From Bog-105 sp965277435 (GTDB lineage: Bacteria; Acidobacteriota; Terriglobia; Bryobacterales; Bryobacteraceae), in contig OZ255821.1 in the NCBI GenBank assembly GCA_965277435.1, positions 4,278,001-4,342,000 on the forward strand: DNA of 64,000 nucleotides. The letters run 5' to 3'. The number at the start of each line of letters is the position of its first letter. Positions within the stretch are counted from its first letter, which is position 1. Both the position numbers and the translations under genes were made by a program. Positions 17,216 through 25,377 of this stretch are shown here, one piece after another. The notes beneath the pieces are model-generated. The model saw only the letters and a program-made list of their open reading frames with translations. It made no database searches and was not told where the DNA came from.

Positions 17216-18937
17216 CTACACCTTCACGTTCAATTTTTTCACTTGCTCGGCGATATACTCAGACGTACGCCAGCCCAGTGCCGTGATCGTCAGGGTCGGA
17301 TTCTTGTCCGCATTGCTGACAAATGGCGCGGCATCCGTTATGAACAGATTCTTTACGTCCCAAGCCTGGCAATACTTGTTCAGCACCGATGTTTTCGGAT
17401 CATCGCCCATCTTGGTCGCGCCCACTTCGTGAATGATTTCGCCGCCGCGCGAAATTCCCCAGTTCGTATCCTCGCCATGCTTGTTGGTGACCACGCCGCC
17501 CATCGTATGAATGATTTCCTGGAAAGTCTCCTGCATGTGTTTGGCTTGCAGAATTTCGTCCTGGCTCCATTTGAAATGGAAGCGCAGCACCGGAATACCC
17601 CACTCATCGACCGTGCTCGGATCGATTTCGCAGTAGCTGTTGTCGTTAGGAATCATTTCGCCACGCCCTGAGAAATACAGGCCGCAGCCATAGAGCTTCC
17701 GCAAATTACTTTTGAGCTCCGTTCCATAGCCGCCATCCAAAAATTCGGTCGCATAGCCACCCAGCGCTCCTGCGCCCGGCTGCTCGCGACCACCGCCAAT
17801 CTCGATGTGATAGCCGCGCGCAAACGGCATCTTATTCGCCTTCTGCTGTTTGTAATTCCACCACGGCATGTACATGTGCATGCCGCCCACTCCATCTTCG
17901 TTCTGCGCCGGAAGATCCTGTAGTATCGGCAGGAAGCCGGAGGTCGCCGAACCCACCGTATCCATGATGTACTTGCCCACCAGGCCCGTTGAGTTAGCAA
18001 TGCCGTTCGGAAAGTGCGAGCTTTTTGAATTCAGCATCAACCGCGCCGTTTCGCAACAGCTGGCCGCCAGCACGACAACCTTCGCCCGGACTTCTACTTC
18101 TTCACGAGTCTTCTTATCGACATACGATACGCCGGTCGCCATGCCGTCACTGCCCACCATCACTTCGCGCACCATAGCGTTGGTGCGAACTTCAAAGGTC
18201 TGCGGATATTTCTTCTGCGTGGGGACAATGTGAACCCCAGGCGAATTGAAGTTCGCATTCACCCCGCACGAGCGCCCGCATTGCGCGCAATAATGGCAAG
18301 CTGGACGGCCGTTCAGCGGACGAGTCAGGATCGCCAGCCGGGAAGGAATACAGGGGATGTTGAGCTTATCGCAGCCCATCTTGATCAGTCGTTCATAGCC
18401 GCGCGGCGCGGGCGCAGGCTGGAATTTCCCATCCGGGGTATTTTCGATGCCTTCCGCCGTTCCAAACACGCCGATCAGTTCTTCGGCTTTGTCGTAATAG
18501 GGCGCTAACTCTTCATACGTGATCGGCCAGTCAAAGCCTTTTCCATCGCGGCTGTACGGCTTGAAATCGTAAGGTCCCATGCGCAGCGAAATACGCCCGT
18601 AGTGATTCGTGCGTCCGCCCAGCATACGCGCCCGCCACCACATCCAGTCGGAACCTGGCGCGTTTGTGTAAGGCTCGCCCGGCACTTCCCATCCACCGAC
18701 CGTGGTCGCATCGAAGTAGCCCCACGGCTTGTACCGCGTGCCTGCGCCGCGATGCGGCACCTGATACGGCCAGCCGAACATCTTGGAATCTTTGGTGCCG
18801 TCAAACCATGCTCCAGCTTCCAGCATGCAAATGTTGGCGCCGGCATTCGCCAGGACATGGGCCGCCACACCCCCGCCCGCTCCCGAGCCTACAATCACAA
18901 CATCGTACGTCTTAGGCGTCGCCTGAACTTGAGGCAT
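17216..18937 (-). CDS. GMC family FAD-dependent sugar oxidoreductase, paralog 1
   Basis: A 573-residue flavoprotein of the GMC family. The FAD-binding Rossmann motif is VVIVGSGAGGG (residues 13-23), and the C-terminal half holds the active-site histidine region HEVGATKMG and the Asn of SNADKNPTLTI. Residues 214-224 form C-x2-C-x2-C-x3-C (CHYCAQCGRSC). This Cys cluster sits where FAD-dependent sorbitol/glucose dehydrogenases bind an iron-sulfur cluster. No signal peptide is evident; export with the Tat-bearing partner subunit encoded next to it is likely, as in FAD-glucose dehydrogenases. It is very close to the second GMC protein at 34560-36266. Probable activity: oxidation of a sugar hydroxyl (for example C3 of glucosides), with electrons going to a cytochrome or quinone; the substrate is not determined by sequence. 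Confidence 0.88.
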   Translation of the reverse strand: MPQVQATPKTYDVVIVGSGAGGGVAAHVLANAGANICMLEAGAWFDGTKDSKMFGWPYQVPHRGAGTRYKPWGYFDATTVGGWEVPGEPYTNAPGSDWMWWRARMLGGRTNHYGRISLRMGPYDFKPYSRDGKGFDWPITYEELAPYYDKAEELIGVFGTAEGIENTPDGKFQPAPAPRGYERLIKMGCDKLNIPCIPSRLAILTRPLNGRPACHYCAQCGRSCGVNANFNSPGVHIVPTQKKYPQTFEVRTNAMVREVMVGSDGMATGVSYVDKKTREEVEVRAKVVVLAASCCETARLMLNSKSSHFPNGIANSTGLVGKYIMDTVGSATSGFLPILQDLPAQNEDGVGGMHMYMPWWNYKQQKANKMPFARGYHIEIGGGREQPGAGALGGYATEFLDGGYGTELKSNLRKLYGCGLYFSGRGEMIPNDNSYCEIDPSTVDEWGIPVLRFHFKWSQDEILQAKHMQETFQEIIHTMGGVVTNKHGEDTNWGISRGGEIIHEVGATKMGDDPKTSVLNKYCQAWDVKNLFITDAAPFVSNADKNPTLTITALGWRTSEYIAEQVKKLNVKV

Positions 18938-18951
18938 ATCTTTCCCTAGTC

Positions 18952-19946
18952 TTACATGATCCCAACGGGCACATATTGGCTCAAATACCGCTTAGCCATA
19001 ATGAAGCCAATCTGGAACTGCCGGCTGAAATCAGGCCCGGGATTCTCGTCGGCGCCGTAGAGTGGATCTTCCTGTTCGATGCTCATTGCGCCGGTGTAAC
19101 CAACATCTTCGAGCACATTGAAAAACTCGCGCCAGTCAATCGAACCCGAACCCGGAATGCGGTATCTCCACCAATCCGCCTTATTAACCGGATCGATACC
19201 GCCCGCCCGCAAAATCGGCCATAGAATTTCGGTGTCTTTCAAATGCACGTCGTAGATCTTGTCCACAAATTCACGCGCCGTCTGAATCGGGTCCATGAAC
19301 TGCCGAACCAGGTGTGAGGGATCGTATTGCAGCCCCACGTAAGGCGAATCGTTAAAGCCTTTGAACAAAGCCGCAAAGCCGACCGGACTAGTGGCAATAT
19401 TGGGACTCCCCGGATACGGCTCCCACAGAATGCGCACATTATTTTTCTGGCAGGCCGGAAAATATTTTTCCGTGTACGTGCGCACGATGTCGTCCACCTG
19501 TTCCTGAAAGGGCTTCGTCGCGTCCTTGCCCGAATTGGTGCCGATATAAGGTACGCCCAGTTTGCCCGCCATCTCGATAGCCTTCGCGAAATACTCGTTC
19601 GAAGCCGAGCGTCTCGCCGGATCGGCATCGATATGGCTTGCGTCAATCTGAAAGGCAGACACGTGCATGCCGGATTTCGCCAGCGTCGCCTTAACATCCT
19701 GTAATTGCGAGTCCGTGATGGTTCGTGCGTCAAGCGACGAGCGCGGCCGGCGCTTAAGATCATGTTGTCGAAGCCTTGCGCTTTGGTGAATTCCACATTA
19801 GCCGGCGTATAGTGTCCCAACACACCCAGCCGCGGCTTCCACTCGGTATGCCGGACGCGTTTCGGATGGGGAGTTTGAGGTTGAGAGGTCTGGGATTGAA
19901 GAGTTGCGGCCGCCGCCAGTGAGCCGACCAATTTTCTGCGAGTCAT
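18952..19946 (-). pseudogene. Sugar phosphate isomerase/epimerase (xylose-isomerase-like TIM barrel), frameshifted
   Basis: Two overlapping minus-strand frames together encode one protein of about 330 residues. The first (from ATG 19946) gives a Tat/Sec-like leader MTRRKLVGSLAAAATLQSQ and the first barrel strand PRLGVLGHYTP, and runs in frame to about 19750. The conserved remainder, beginning LDARTITDSQL and continuing through KLGVPYIGTNSG, VRILWEPYPGSPNIATSP, VGLQYDPSHLV and VDKIYDVHLKD, is in another frame and ends at 18952. The shift lies between 19730 and 19755 and corresponds to one missing base. The catalytic-metal residues of the barrel are present in the second part. Either the gene is a recent pseudogene or the assembly has an error; a functional protein needs the shift corrected. 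It lies directly downstream of the related epimerase at 19987-20838. Confidence 0.8.
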
Positions 19947-19986
19947 TCACGCATCAGTGTATGACACGCGCCCTTACACACGGCCC

Positions 19987-20838
19987 TTATACGGTGACCG
20001 GCGTCGTCAGCTTCTTCAGTAGCGTAATCGCCTGTCGAATATCATGGTCTCGCTTTGCCAGGTCCAGTTCTTCCCGCTCAATGCTGAGCACGCCGCGATA
20101 GCCGATCTCTTTCAGCTTCGCCAGAAACGCGGGTAGATTCACGTTGCCGTTCCCTAAAGCTTTTTCCACGCCGAGTGCCGCCGGTTGATCCATCGGCGGC
20201 CAGTCCCCATCCTTGCAATGCACCGACACCACATGCTTGCCCAGCACCCCCAGCGCTTCCACCGGGTCGCCTGTGCCATAGAGAATCATGTTTGCCGGAT
20301 CGAAGTTGATTTTCAAATTTGTGCGGTCCACGTCCGCTATAAACTGCAGCAGCGCCTTGGCCGGTTCCTGGCCCGTTTCGAGCGTGAACGACTGGCCCCT
20401 CTTTGCGCAGTGATCGCAAATCTCGCGCGCCACGTCGCGCACGGCGGTGTATTCGGAATGGTTTTCTTCGTGCGGAATGAAGCCAATGTGACAGGCCACG
20501 CTATCGATTGCCAGTTGGCCTGCTACGTCCGATACTGCCTTCGTTCGGGCGACCCGTTCCGCTCTCGTCCCTGGTGGCACCAGCCCTACCGTTCGCTGGA
20601 CTGTGGGGATATCGGTGTACTCTTCACCGACATAGCTGCAAACCGCTGTCACGGCCGTAAAATGTTCCGCCGTCAGCGCCTTGTCCCACCTTTCGGCGGC
20701 ATGCTCCAGCGGCAGGTCTCCCGGAAAGCCAAGCTGGCCCGCGCGCACTCCAAACTTCTTCACATCTGTCAGCGTTTTATGAGCGTCTTCACCTGCCCAA
20801 AACATCAGGCCAATTTCGAAGTCATTGAGCCCTAGCAT
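19987..20838 (-). CDS. Sugar phosphate isomerase/epimerase (AP-endonuclease-2-like TIM barrel)
   Basis: A 283-residue TIM barrel of the xylose-isomerase-like superfamily. The start is the ATG at 20838 (MLGLNDFEIGLMFWAGED). This start overlaps the Gfo/Idh stop by 7 bp, indicating coupling. A longer frame exists upstream but lacks homology. Metal-binding and active-site blocks are LAIDSVACHIGFIPHE, FTLETGQEPAKALLQF, LKINFDPANMILYG, HVVSVHCKDGDWP and GVLSIEREE, the Glu-Asp-His-Glu set of the family. Members epimerise ketoses or open C-glycosides; here the neighbourhood (GMC, Gfo/Idh) favours processing of oxidised sugars. Confidence 0.88.
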   Translation of the reverse strand: MLGLNDFEIGLMFWAGEDAHKTLTDVKKFGVRAGQLGFPGDLPLEHAAERWDKALTAEHFTAVTAVCSYVGEEYTDIPTVQRTVGLVPPGTRAERVARTKAVSDVAGQLAIDSVACHIGFIPHEENHSEYTAVRDVAREICDHCAKRGQSFTLETGQEPAKALLQFIADVDRTNLKINFDPANMILYGTGDPVEALGVLGKHVVSVHCKDGDWPPMDQPAALGVEKALGNGNVNLPAFLAKLKEIGYRGVLSIEREELDLAKRDHDIRQAITLLKKLTTPVTV

Positions 20839-21839
20839 TCGATTGGTATCCCTCCTCTTTCTCGTGAGTCTTTGAGCAGCGCTGCGAGCTTTATGGCTTT
20901 TGCCGAATCCCGCGGCATACATCGCTCCGGTGAGTCGCCCGTCCGGCAGCAGTCTACAAAATACCCGACCTCTGTCTGATAAGCGTCATCCTTCTCTGAC
21001 TGAACTTTATGGCGGCCGGTTTCATCATCGCGGAATAATCCCTCTGAAGTCAGTTCCAGCAACGCGTGATTCGATCTCGCTTCGAAGCCCATCGAGAAGG
21101 GCTGTCCCGCAGCAAGCCAGCCGCCCTCAATCTGCACTTGCAAACCCTGCTCGTATGTGAGCACCGCGCTGATCGTGTCTGCTGGACCCAGCGATTTTGC
21201 CGCAACGCGCCCCGGCATCCCGAACAACCAGACGGCTTGATCTATGTCATGCACCAACAGATCGAGCACCGCACCCCCGCTCCTTTTCTCGTCGACCAGC
21301 CACTGGCTCCAGTCCGGCAGACCGGCACTCCGGACAAATCGAACTGCCGTCATAGGATGCGCCTGCTGCTTTACGAACTGTTCGAGAGCCAGATATTCGG
21401 GCCAGAAGCGCAGGACTTGGCCGATCATCAAAATCCGCCCGTGTTGCTCTGCGGCGGCGGTCATCCGATCGCAGCCTTCCGAATCGAGCGCCATAGGCTT
21501 TTCGCACAACACGTGTTTGCCCGCCGCCAACGCCGCCAACGTCACGGCCACATGCAAATCCGTCGGCAGGCAAATATCGACGGCGTCTAACGCGGGGTCG
21601 TTCACCAGTTCCCGCCAGTCGGTATATTTTCGGACCGCTGAAAAATCATACTGGGCTTTCGGCAGGTTCAAGTTTCCGCCAACCTGGGTCAGATCGCCAC
21701 TCAAGACTCGCTCATTCGTCGCACAGATGGCGGAGACTTCGACATCAGGAAGCTTGTGAAACGCCGCCAGATGCGTCGCCCCCATAAATCCCATACCAAT
21801 GATTCCGATTTGCACGAGAGTATTGTACGAGGATGCCAA
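20832..21839 (-). CDS. Gfo/Idh/MocA family oxidoreductase
   Basis: A 335-residue NAD(P)-dependent oxidoreductase. The N-terminal Rossmann domain has IGIIGMGFMGATH (about residues 11-23), followed by VDICLPTDLH and the signature LCEKPMALD with the conserved Lys of the EKP motif. The C-terminal alpha/beta domain has GGAVLDLLVHDIDQAVWLFG. Such enzymes oxidise or reduce sugars, inositols or 3-keto sugars in the cytoplasm. It is the first gene of the minus-strand carbohydrate-oxidation cluster. The 7-bp overlap with the epimerase gene implies one transcript. The start ATG at 21839 faces the decayed DUF4239 gene; a GTG eight codons further in is an alternative start closer to the fold. Confidence 0.92.
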   Translation of the reverse strand: MASSYNTLVQIGIIGMGFMGATHLAAFHKLPDVEVSAICATNERVLSGDLTQVGGNLNLPKAQYDFSAVRKYTDWRELVNDPALDAVDICLPTDLHVAVTLAALAAGKHVLCEKPMALDSEGCDRMTAAAEQHGRILMIGQVLRFWPEYLALEQFVKQQAHPMTAVRFVRSAGLPDWSQWLVDEKRSGGAVLDLLVHDIDQAVWLFGMPGRVAAKSLGPADTISAVLTYEQGLQVQIEGGWLAAGQPFSMGFEARSNHALLELTSEGLFRDDETGRHKVQSEKDDAYQTEVGYFVDCCRTGDSPERCMPRDSAKAIKLAALLKDSRERGGIPIEC

Positions 21840-22048
21840 TTCTAGCCGAGATGCCGGTCCTGATTTCCTAGTCTCCCTCGCCCTTTTTATGGCTTTTTGC
21901 GCGCATCGAAGAGCAATTTCACAACCGGTATCGCAAACTGAACTCGGACGAGCGCGATCACTTCGGCATCATTTTGGGAGCAACGCTTACTCCGCTCGCC
22001 CTCATCATCGGCTTCAGCTTTTCCATGGCGATCAGCCGTTACAATCAA
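21833..22048 (+). pseudogene. DUF4239 (bestrophin-like) membrane protein, decayed 5' fragment
   Basis: Plus-strand remnant in the frame of ATG 21833. The readable part from 21890 encodes WLFARIEEQFHNRYRKLN then FGIILGATLTPLALIIGF and SFSMAISRYNQ, the N-terminal transmembrane part of DUF4239 proteins. It carries an in-frame TAG near 21869, and a neighbouring frame supplies the missing hydrophobic stretch, so at least one indel has occurred. At 22048 the homology stops abruptly. The continuation RKNYEE...EANAIGTEYVRADLLP lies 3.0 kb away at 25065. DUF4239 proteins are integral membrane proteins of unknown function. Its 5' end overlaps the divergent Gfo/Idh start by 7 bp. Confidence 0.75.
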
Positions 22049-22088
22049 GGCTAGTTTCGGTAATACCGTGTCGCGACTGGCTTGCCGG
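22049..22088 (+). repeat. Left terminal inverted repeat of the ADOP-carrying element
   Basis: Begins GGCTAGTTTCGGTAATACCG immediately after the first ATCAA. Read against the reverse complement of 25021-25059 it matches in the blocks GCT-AGTTT-CGG-AA, GTGT, CG-GAC and GGCTT, with several one- to four-base gaps. The outermost 15 bases are the best conserved. The alignment is by eye. Confidence 0.6.
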
Positions 22089-22205
22089 AACAATACAGAT
22101 CCGAATCGCTAAGTAATATCCGGCGGCCGATCGTTTCTTTGATAAAACGGTGATGCTGCGATCGGCCGAAAGCGCAAATATTTTGCAAAATACAGATTTA
22201 TTCGA

Positions 22206-24617
22206 ATGTGTCAGTCTGACGATATGAGCGCATCTGGAGCAGATTTTCGTTACGCCCTGCGCACCCTCCGCGCGAACCCTGGATTTACATTCCTGGCAAT
22301 CCTGCTGATCGCTCTGGGCATCGGCGCGAATACCGCAATGTTCAGCGTGATTGAGGCGGTTCTACTGCGACCTCTACCCTATCTTGAACCATCGCGGCTC
22401 TGCATGGTTTGGAAATCTGTACCCTCGAAGAATCTCGACTGGGACTGGACGGGTTATCCCGCAATCCAGGACTGGCGCCGGCAAAATCATGTTTTCGAGG
22501 ATGTCGCCGCGGTCGCGCGCCCCGAAGCATCTGTGGTCGCCCTGACTGGCGGCACTGAGCCGCAGCGCATTCAATCCGCCAAGGTGGAAGGCAATCTGTT
22601 CACGCTACTGGGAGCCAATCCCCTTAAGGGTCGTACGTTCTCGCAATCGGAGGCCCGCCGCGGCGACAATGTGGCCATCCTTAGTTATGGTTTCTGGCAG
22701 CGGCATTTAGGTGCATCCAATGACGTACTCGGACGAACGCTGGAAATAGACCATCACCACTGCACAATCATCGGCGTCATGAAACCGAGTTTCCAGTTCC
22801 CGAGCAAGGACACGCAACTCTGGCTCCTCATTTCCGCTGACCCACGCTGGCCGAAGTTTCAGCAGTTTCGCTTTGCCGACGCTTTTACGGCCATCGCCCG
22901 TCTGAAGAGTGGAGTCTCACTCACGCAGGCCAGAGCTGAGATGGACGTTCTTGCGGAGCGTATGGCGATTCAGTATCCCGCAACCGATGCTGGCTTGGGA
23001 GTGCGAGTGGTGCCTCTCGCAGAACAAGTGGCCGGTCCCCAGGTACGGCGCGCATTATGGATACTCCTGGCGGCCGTGCTCTCCGTGCTGCTCATCACCT
23101 GTACGAACGTCGCCAACTTGTTACTGGCACGTGGGACGGCTCGCTCAAGGGAATTCGCAATCAGAGCCGCACTTGGCGCCCGGCCGGCTCGATTGGTCCG
23201 GCAGCTTCTCACGGAGAGCGTCGTAATCTCCGCGGCCGGGGGCTTTTTTGGATTGATCGTGGCAGCGATCGGATTAAAGATTTTGTTGGCCCTGACCCCT
23301 GCCGATCTGCCGCGGTTAGAGGAGGTTCGCATCAACACTGTCGTGCTTGCCTTCACGGTAGTGCTTTCGGTAGGCACAGGCTTGTTCTTCGGACTTTTTC
23401 CGGCGCGACAAGCCGCCCGACGCGACCCGCAGGAAGCCCTAAAGGATGGCGGACGCACTGGATCGGCGCGCGGGTCCATGCGTGTTTCGCTGGTAGCGGC
23501 GCAATACGCGTTGGCGCTTGTGCTTCTCACCGGCTCGGGTCTGCTAGTGCGAAGTTTCCTCGCACTGCAGGCCGTGACACCAGGTTTTGATACGCACCAC
23601 CTCTTGACGTTCACTGTGGATCTGCCCGATGGATTGTACGGAGAGAAAGCGCGGGTCATTTTTGACCGAGCTATCGAAGCCATCGACCATCTGCCGGGCG
23701 TCCAGTCGGCGGCCGTGGGCGGTACCTTTCACAGTCATATCCCCAATGGCGTGATTACAGTGGAGGGCCGCGCGCCTGATGATCGAGAACCGTTTACGGG
23801 ATGGAATGTCAGCCCGGAGTATTTCACAACCATTGGACTTCCGCTGCAGCGGGGGCGCGTCTTTTCAAGCACCGAAACTTCCGGTGTCGTCATTAGCGAG
23901 TCCATGGCTCGCCGCTTTTGGCCAGGCCAGGATCCATTGCGGAAGCGTTTCAAGCGGTCGCTTCCCGGGCTTGACGAGGGGAACTGGGATACCGTTATTG
24001 GCGTGGTCGGCGATCGGCTCGTCAACGGGCCTGGCAGTTCTATGCTGCCAACGATGTATGAACTCGATGCGGGGCGGTCAAGCACGACAATGGTTGTCCA
24101 GACACTTACCGATCCGCTCCCGCTGGTTCCAGCAGTCCGCCAGGCTGTCCGCTCTATCGATGCGGAAATACCATATTTCGCGATCACGACGGCAGACCAG
24201 CAAATGCTGGAACTCCAAGCGCCGCGGCGCTTCGAAACCACATTGCTAACTATTTTCGCTGTGCTCGCGACTCTTCTTGCAGCGGCAGGCATTTATGGCC
24301 TTTTGCATTACTCTGTCGCCCAAGAGCGCAAAGAGATCGGCATCCGCCTCGCCCTAGGGGCGCGCAAGTCAGACGTCGTGCGGCATGTGCTCAGCCAAGG
24401 ATTACGAGGAGTGGCGCTCGGATTATTAGTCGGCATGGCGGTTTCTTATGCCGCGACGCGCGTGCTCGCAAGCGTCCTGTATGGCGTCACGACCACTGAT
24501 CCGATCACGTTCGCCGGCGTAGTCATTTTATTGATCATAGTGGCGCTCGCGGCCAGTAGCCAGCCAGCACGCCAAGCAATCAAGTTGGACCCGATAGCAA
24601 CGTTGCGCCACGAATAA
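22206..24617 (+). CDS. ADOP-type ABC transporter permease (FtsX/MacB-like, duplicated)
   Basis: An 803-residue integral membrane protein of the acidobacterial duplicated orphan permease (ADOP) type: two MacB_PCD/FtsX units in one chain and no ATPase gene beside it. The N-terminal segment DFRYALRTLRANPGFTFLA leads to TM1 (ILLIALGIGANTAMFSVIEAVLLRPLP). A periplasmic MacB-like domain follows, then three TM segments around residues 275-400 (LLLARGTARSREFAIRAALGA). The second half repeats this plan and ends AARQAIKLDPIATLRHE, the classic FtsX end. ADOPs may act in lipoprotein or peptide export or stress signalling; their partners are unknown. Unusually, the gene is cargo of the insertion described for 22044-25064. 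ATG 22224 is an alternative start. Confidence 0.9.
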   Translation: MCQSDDMSASGADFRYALRTLRANPGFTFLAILLIALGIGANTAMFSVIEAVLLRPLPYLEPSRLCMVWKSVPSKNLDWDWTGYPAIQDWRRQNHVFEDVAAVARPEASVVALTGGTEPQRIQSAKVEGNLFTLLGANPLKGRTFSQSEARRGDNVAILSYGFWQRHLGASNDVLGRTLEIDHHHCTIIGVMKPSFQFPSKDTQLWLLISADPRWPKFQQFRFADAFTAIARLKSGVSLTQARAEMDVLAERMAIQYPATDAGLGVRVVPLAEQVAGPQVRRALWILLAAVLSVLLITCTNVANLLLARGTARSREFAIRAALGARPARLVRQLLTESVVISAAGGFFGLIVAAIGLKILLALTPADLPRLEEVRINTVVLAFTVVLSVGTGLFFGLFPARQAARRDPQEALKDGGRTGSARGSMRVSLVAAQYALALVLLTGSGLLVRSFLALQAVTPGFDTHHLLTFTVDLPDGLYGEKARVIFDRAIEAIDHLPGVQSAAVGGTFHSHIPNGVITVEGRAPDDREPFTGWNVSPEYFTTIGLPLQRGRVFSSTETSGVVISESMARRFWPGQDPLRKRFKRSLPGLDEGNWDTVIGVVGDRLVNGPGSSMLPTMYELDAGRSSTTMVVQTLTDPLPLVPAVRQAVRSIDAEIPYFAITTADQQMLELQAPRRFETTLLTIFAVLATLLAAAGIYGLLHYSVAQERKEIGIRLALGARKSDVVRHVLSQGLRGVALGLLVGMAVSYAATRVLASVLYGVTTTDPITFAGVVILLIIVALAASSQPARQAIKLDPIATLRHE

Positions 24618-24705
24618 CGGGAACTAACTGGTACACTGCCGCTCCCTCTTTCACTAAGTTGTTTTGCACAGTACGCGGTTCGACTAACATCGGGACGAAA
24701 CATCC

Positions 24706-24975
24706 TCACGGGTTACAGGCGGGCCAAAAACCGATCCGATTTTGTTTTCCGGACATGCGTTTTGCGGCATTTTCGAGCGGAGATTCAGCATGGCCGAAGA
24801 GGATCTTTTTCGGCCATCTTGAATCAGCATACGGCAGCGGCAGCGAGTTGGTTCCCGTCTCCTGCCATAATGTATCCGGCAAACGCACCCGCCTAGTCTG
24901 CGTGCCCCGGAACTCTTCAAAGCGGCGCCGCAACGGCTCCAGATGTTCCCGGTCATTCGGTATGGCTTGAGTCAT
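24706..24975 (-). other. Degraded small helix-turn-helix protein of the kind found beside IS transposases
   Basis: An 89-codon minus-strand frame. Its first 40 residues (PNDREHLEPLRRRFEEFR, then RRVRLPDTLWQE) resemble the short proteins that precede transposase genes in some insertion sequences of Acidobacteria and Planctomycetes (pattern RFEEFR...R.RLP..LW). The remainder loses that similarity. It lies inside the ADOP-carrying element near its right end, so it may be the last trace of the mobilising transposon. I recognise this only by pattern and from memory; it may also be a chance frame. Confidence 0.35.
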
Positions 24976-25020
24976 CCTGCCTGAACCCCTTTGCCTCGAG
25001 CTTTTGAACTTATCAGGATT

Positions 25021-25059
25021 CGCGAAGCCCTGTCACGCACACTTGCCGAAAACTCAGCG
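25021..25059 (-). repeat. Right terminal inverted repeat of the ADOP-carrying element
   Basis: Ends in ACTTGCCGAAAACTCAGCG immediately before the second ATCAA (25060-25064). Its reverse complement matches the left end at 22049-22088 in the blocks GCT, AGTTT, CGG, AA, GTGT and GGCTT. The two ends are not identical, implying either an old insertion or an element type with imperfect ends. Confidence 0.6.
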
Positions 25060-25064
25060 ATCAA

Positions 25065-25176
25065 CGCAAGAATTATGAAGAAAACCGAAGCCAATGCAAT
25101 CGGTACCGAATACGTGCGCGCAGACCTGCTGCCTGCTGGTGACGGCGCAACAGTGCGCGGTCTGCTCATTGAATAA
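25065..25176 (+). pseudogene. DUF4239 membrane protein, decayed 3' fragment
   Basis: Continuation of the interrupted gene at 21833-22048. It reads RKNYEE, then after one extra A in the run near 25080 the frame shifts to EANAIGTEYVRADLLP and GDGATVRGLLIE. This is the highly conserved DUF4239 segment that follows the second transmembrane helix. The TAA at 25174-25176 replaces an expected tyrosine codon, since LEQRAE follows in frame; similarity fades after about 25195. From 25200 to 25377 I see nothing beyond the end of the receptor gene. Confidence 0.75.
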
Positions 25177-25377
25177 CTCGAACAGCGCGCTGAATGTTGA
25201 AGAATCTCTCTGTCCATTCGCGGGGCGGCCGATTAATGTCTTTTAGGGAGCCTGGTGCCGCGAATCGCCAATCTTCCGTCCATGAGTTCGAGATTCGCCA
25301 CGATCCATAGGTTAGTCCTTGGTTTCGCCGGCTGCCATCCTGACATCGTGTTTGCTCTACTCAGCAAGAAATCATTC

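Larger units (their letters stand above)
22044..25064 (+). mobile_element. Transposon-like insertion carrying an ADOP permease, with 5-bp target duplication and terminal inverted repeats
   Basis: A 3011-bp segment (22049-25059) is flanked by a 5-bp direct repeat ATCAA (22044-22048 and 25060-25064). The left end GGCTAGTTTCGGTAA and the inverted right end CGCTGAGTTTTCGGCAA share GCT, AGTTT, CGG and AA with single-base gaps. The similarity continues into GTGT.CG...GAC and GGCTT, giving an imperfect inverted repeat of about 35-40 bp. Removing the segment plus one ATCAA joins codon CAA (22046-22048) to CGC (25065) in the same DUF4239 frame. The element encodes the ADOP permease on the plus strand and a degraded IS-type small protein on the minus strand; no intact transposase is visible. 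These observations together identify an insertion; the transposase family that moved it is unknown. Confidence 0.75.

Noticed and set aside
18952..19946. Programmed frameshifting in the epimerase gene
   Set aside because: No slippery heptamer followed by a stable downstream structure was evident at the shift; a simple one-base loss is more likely.
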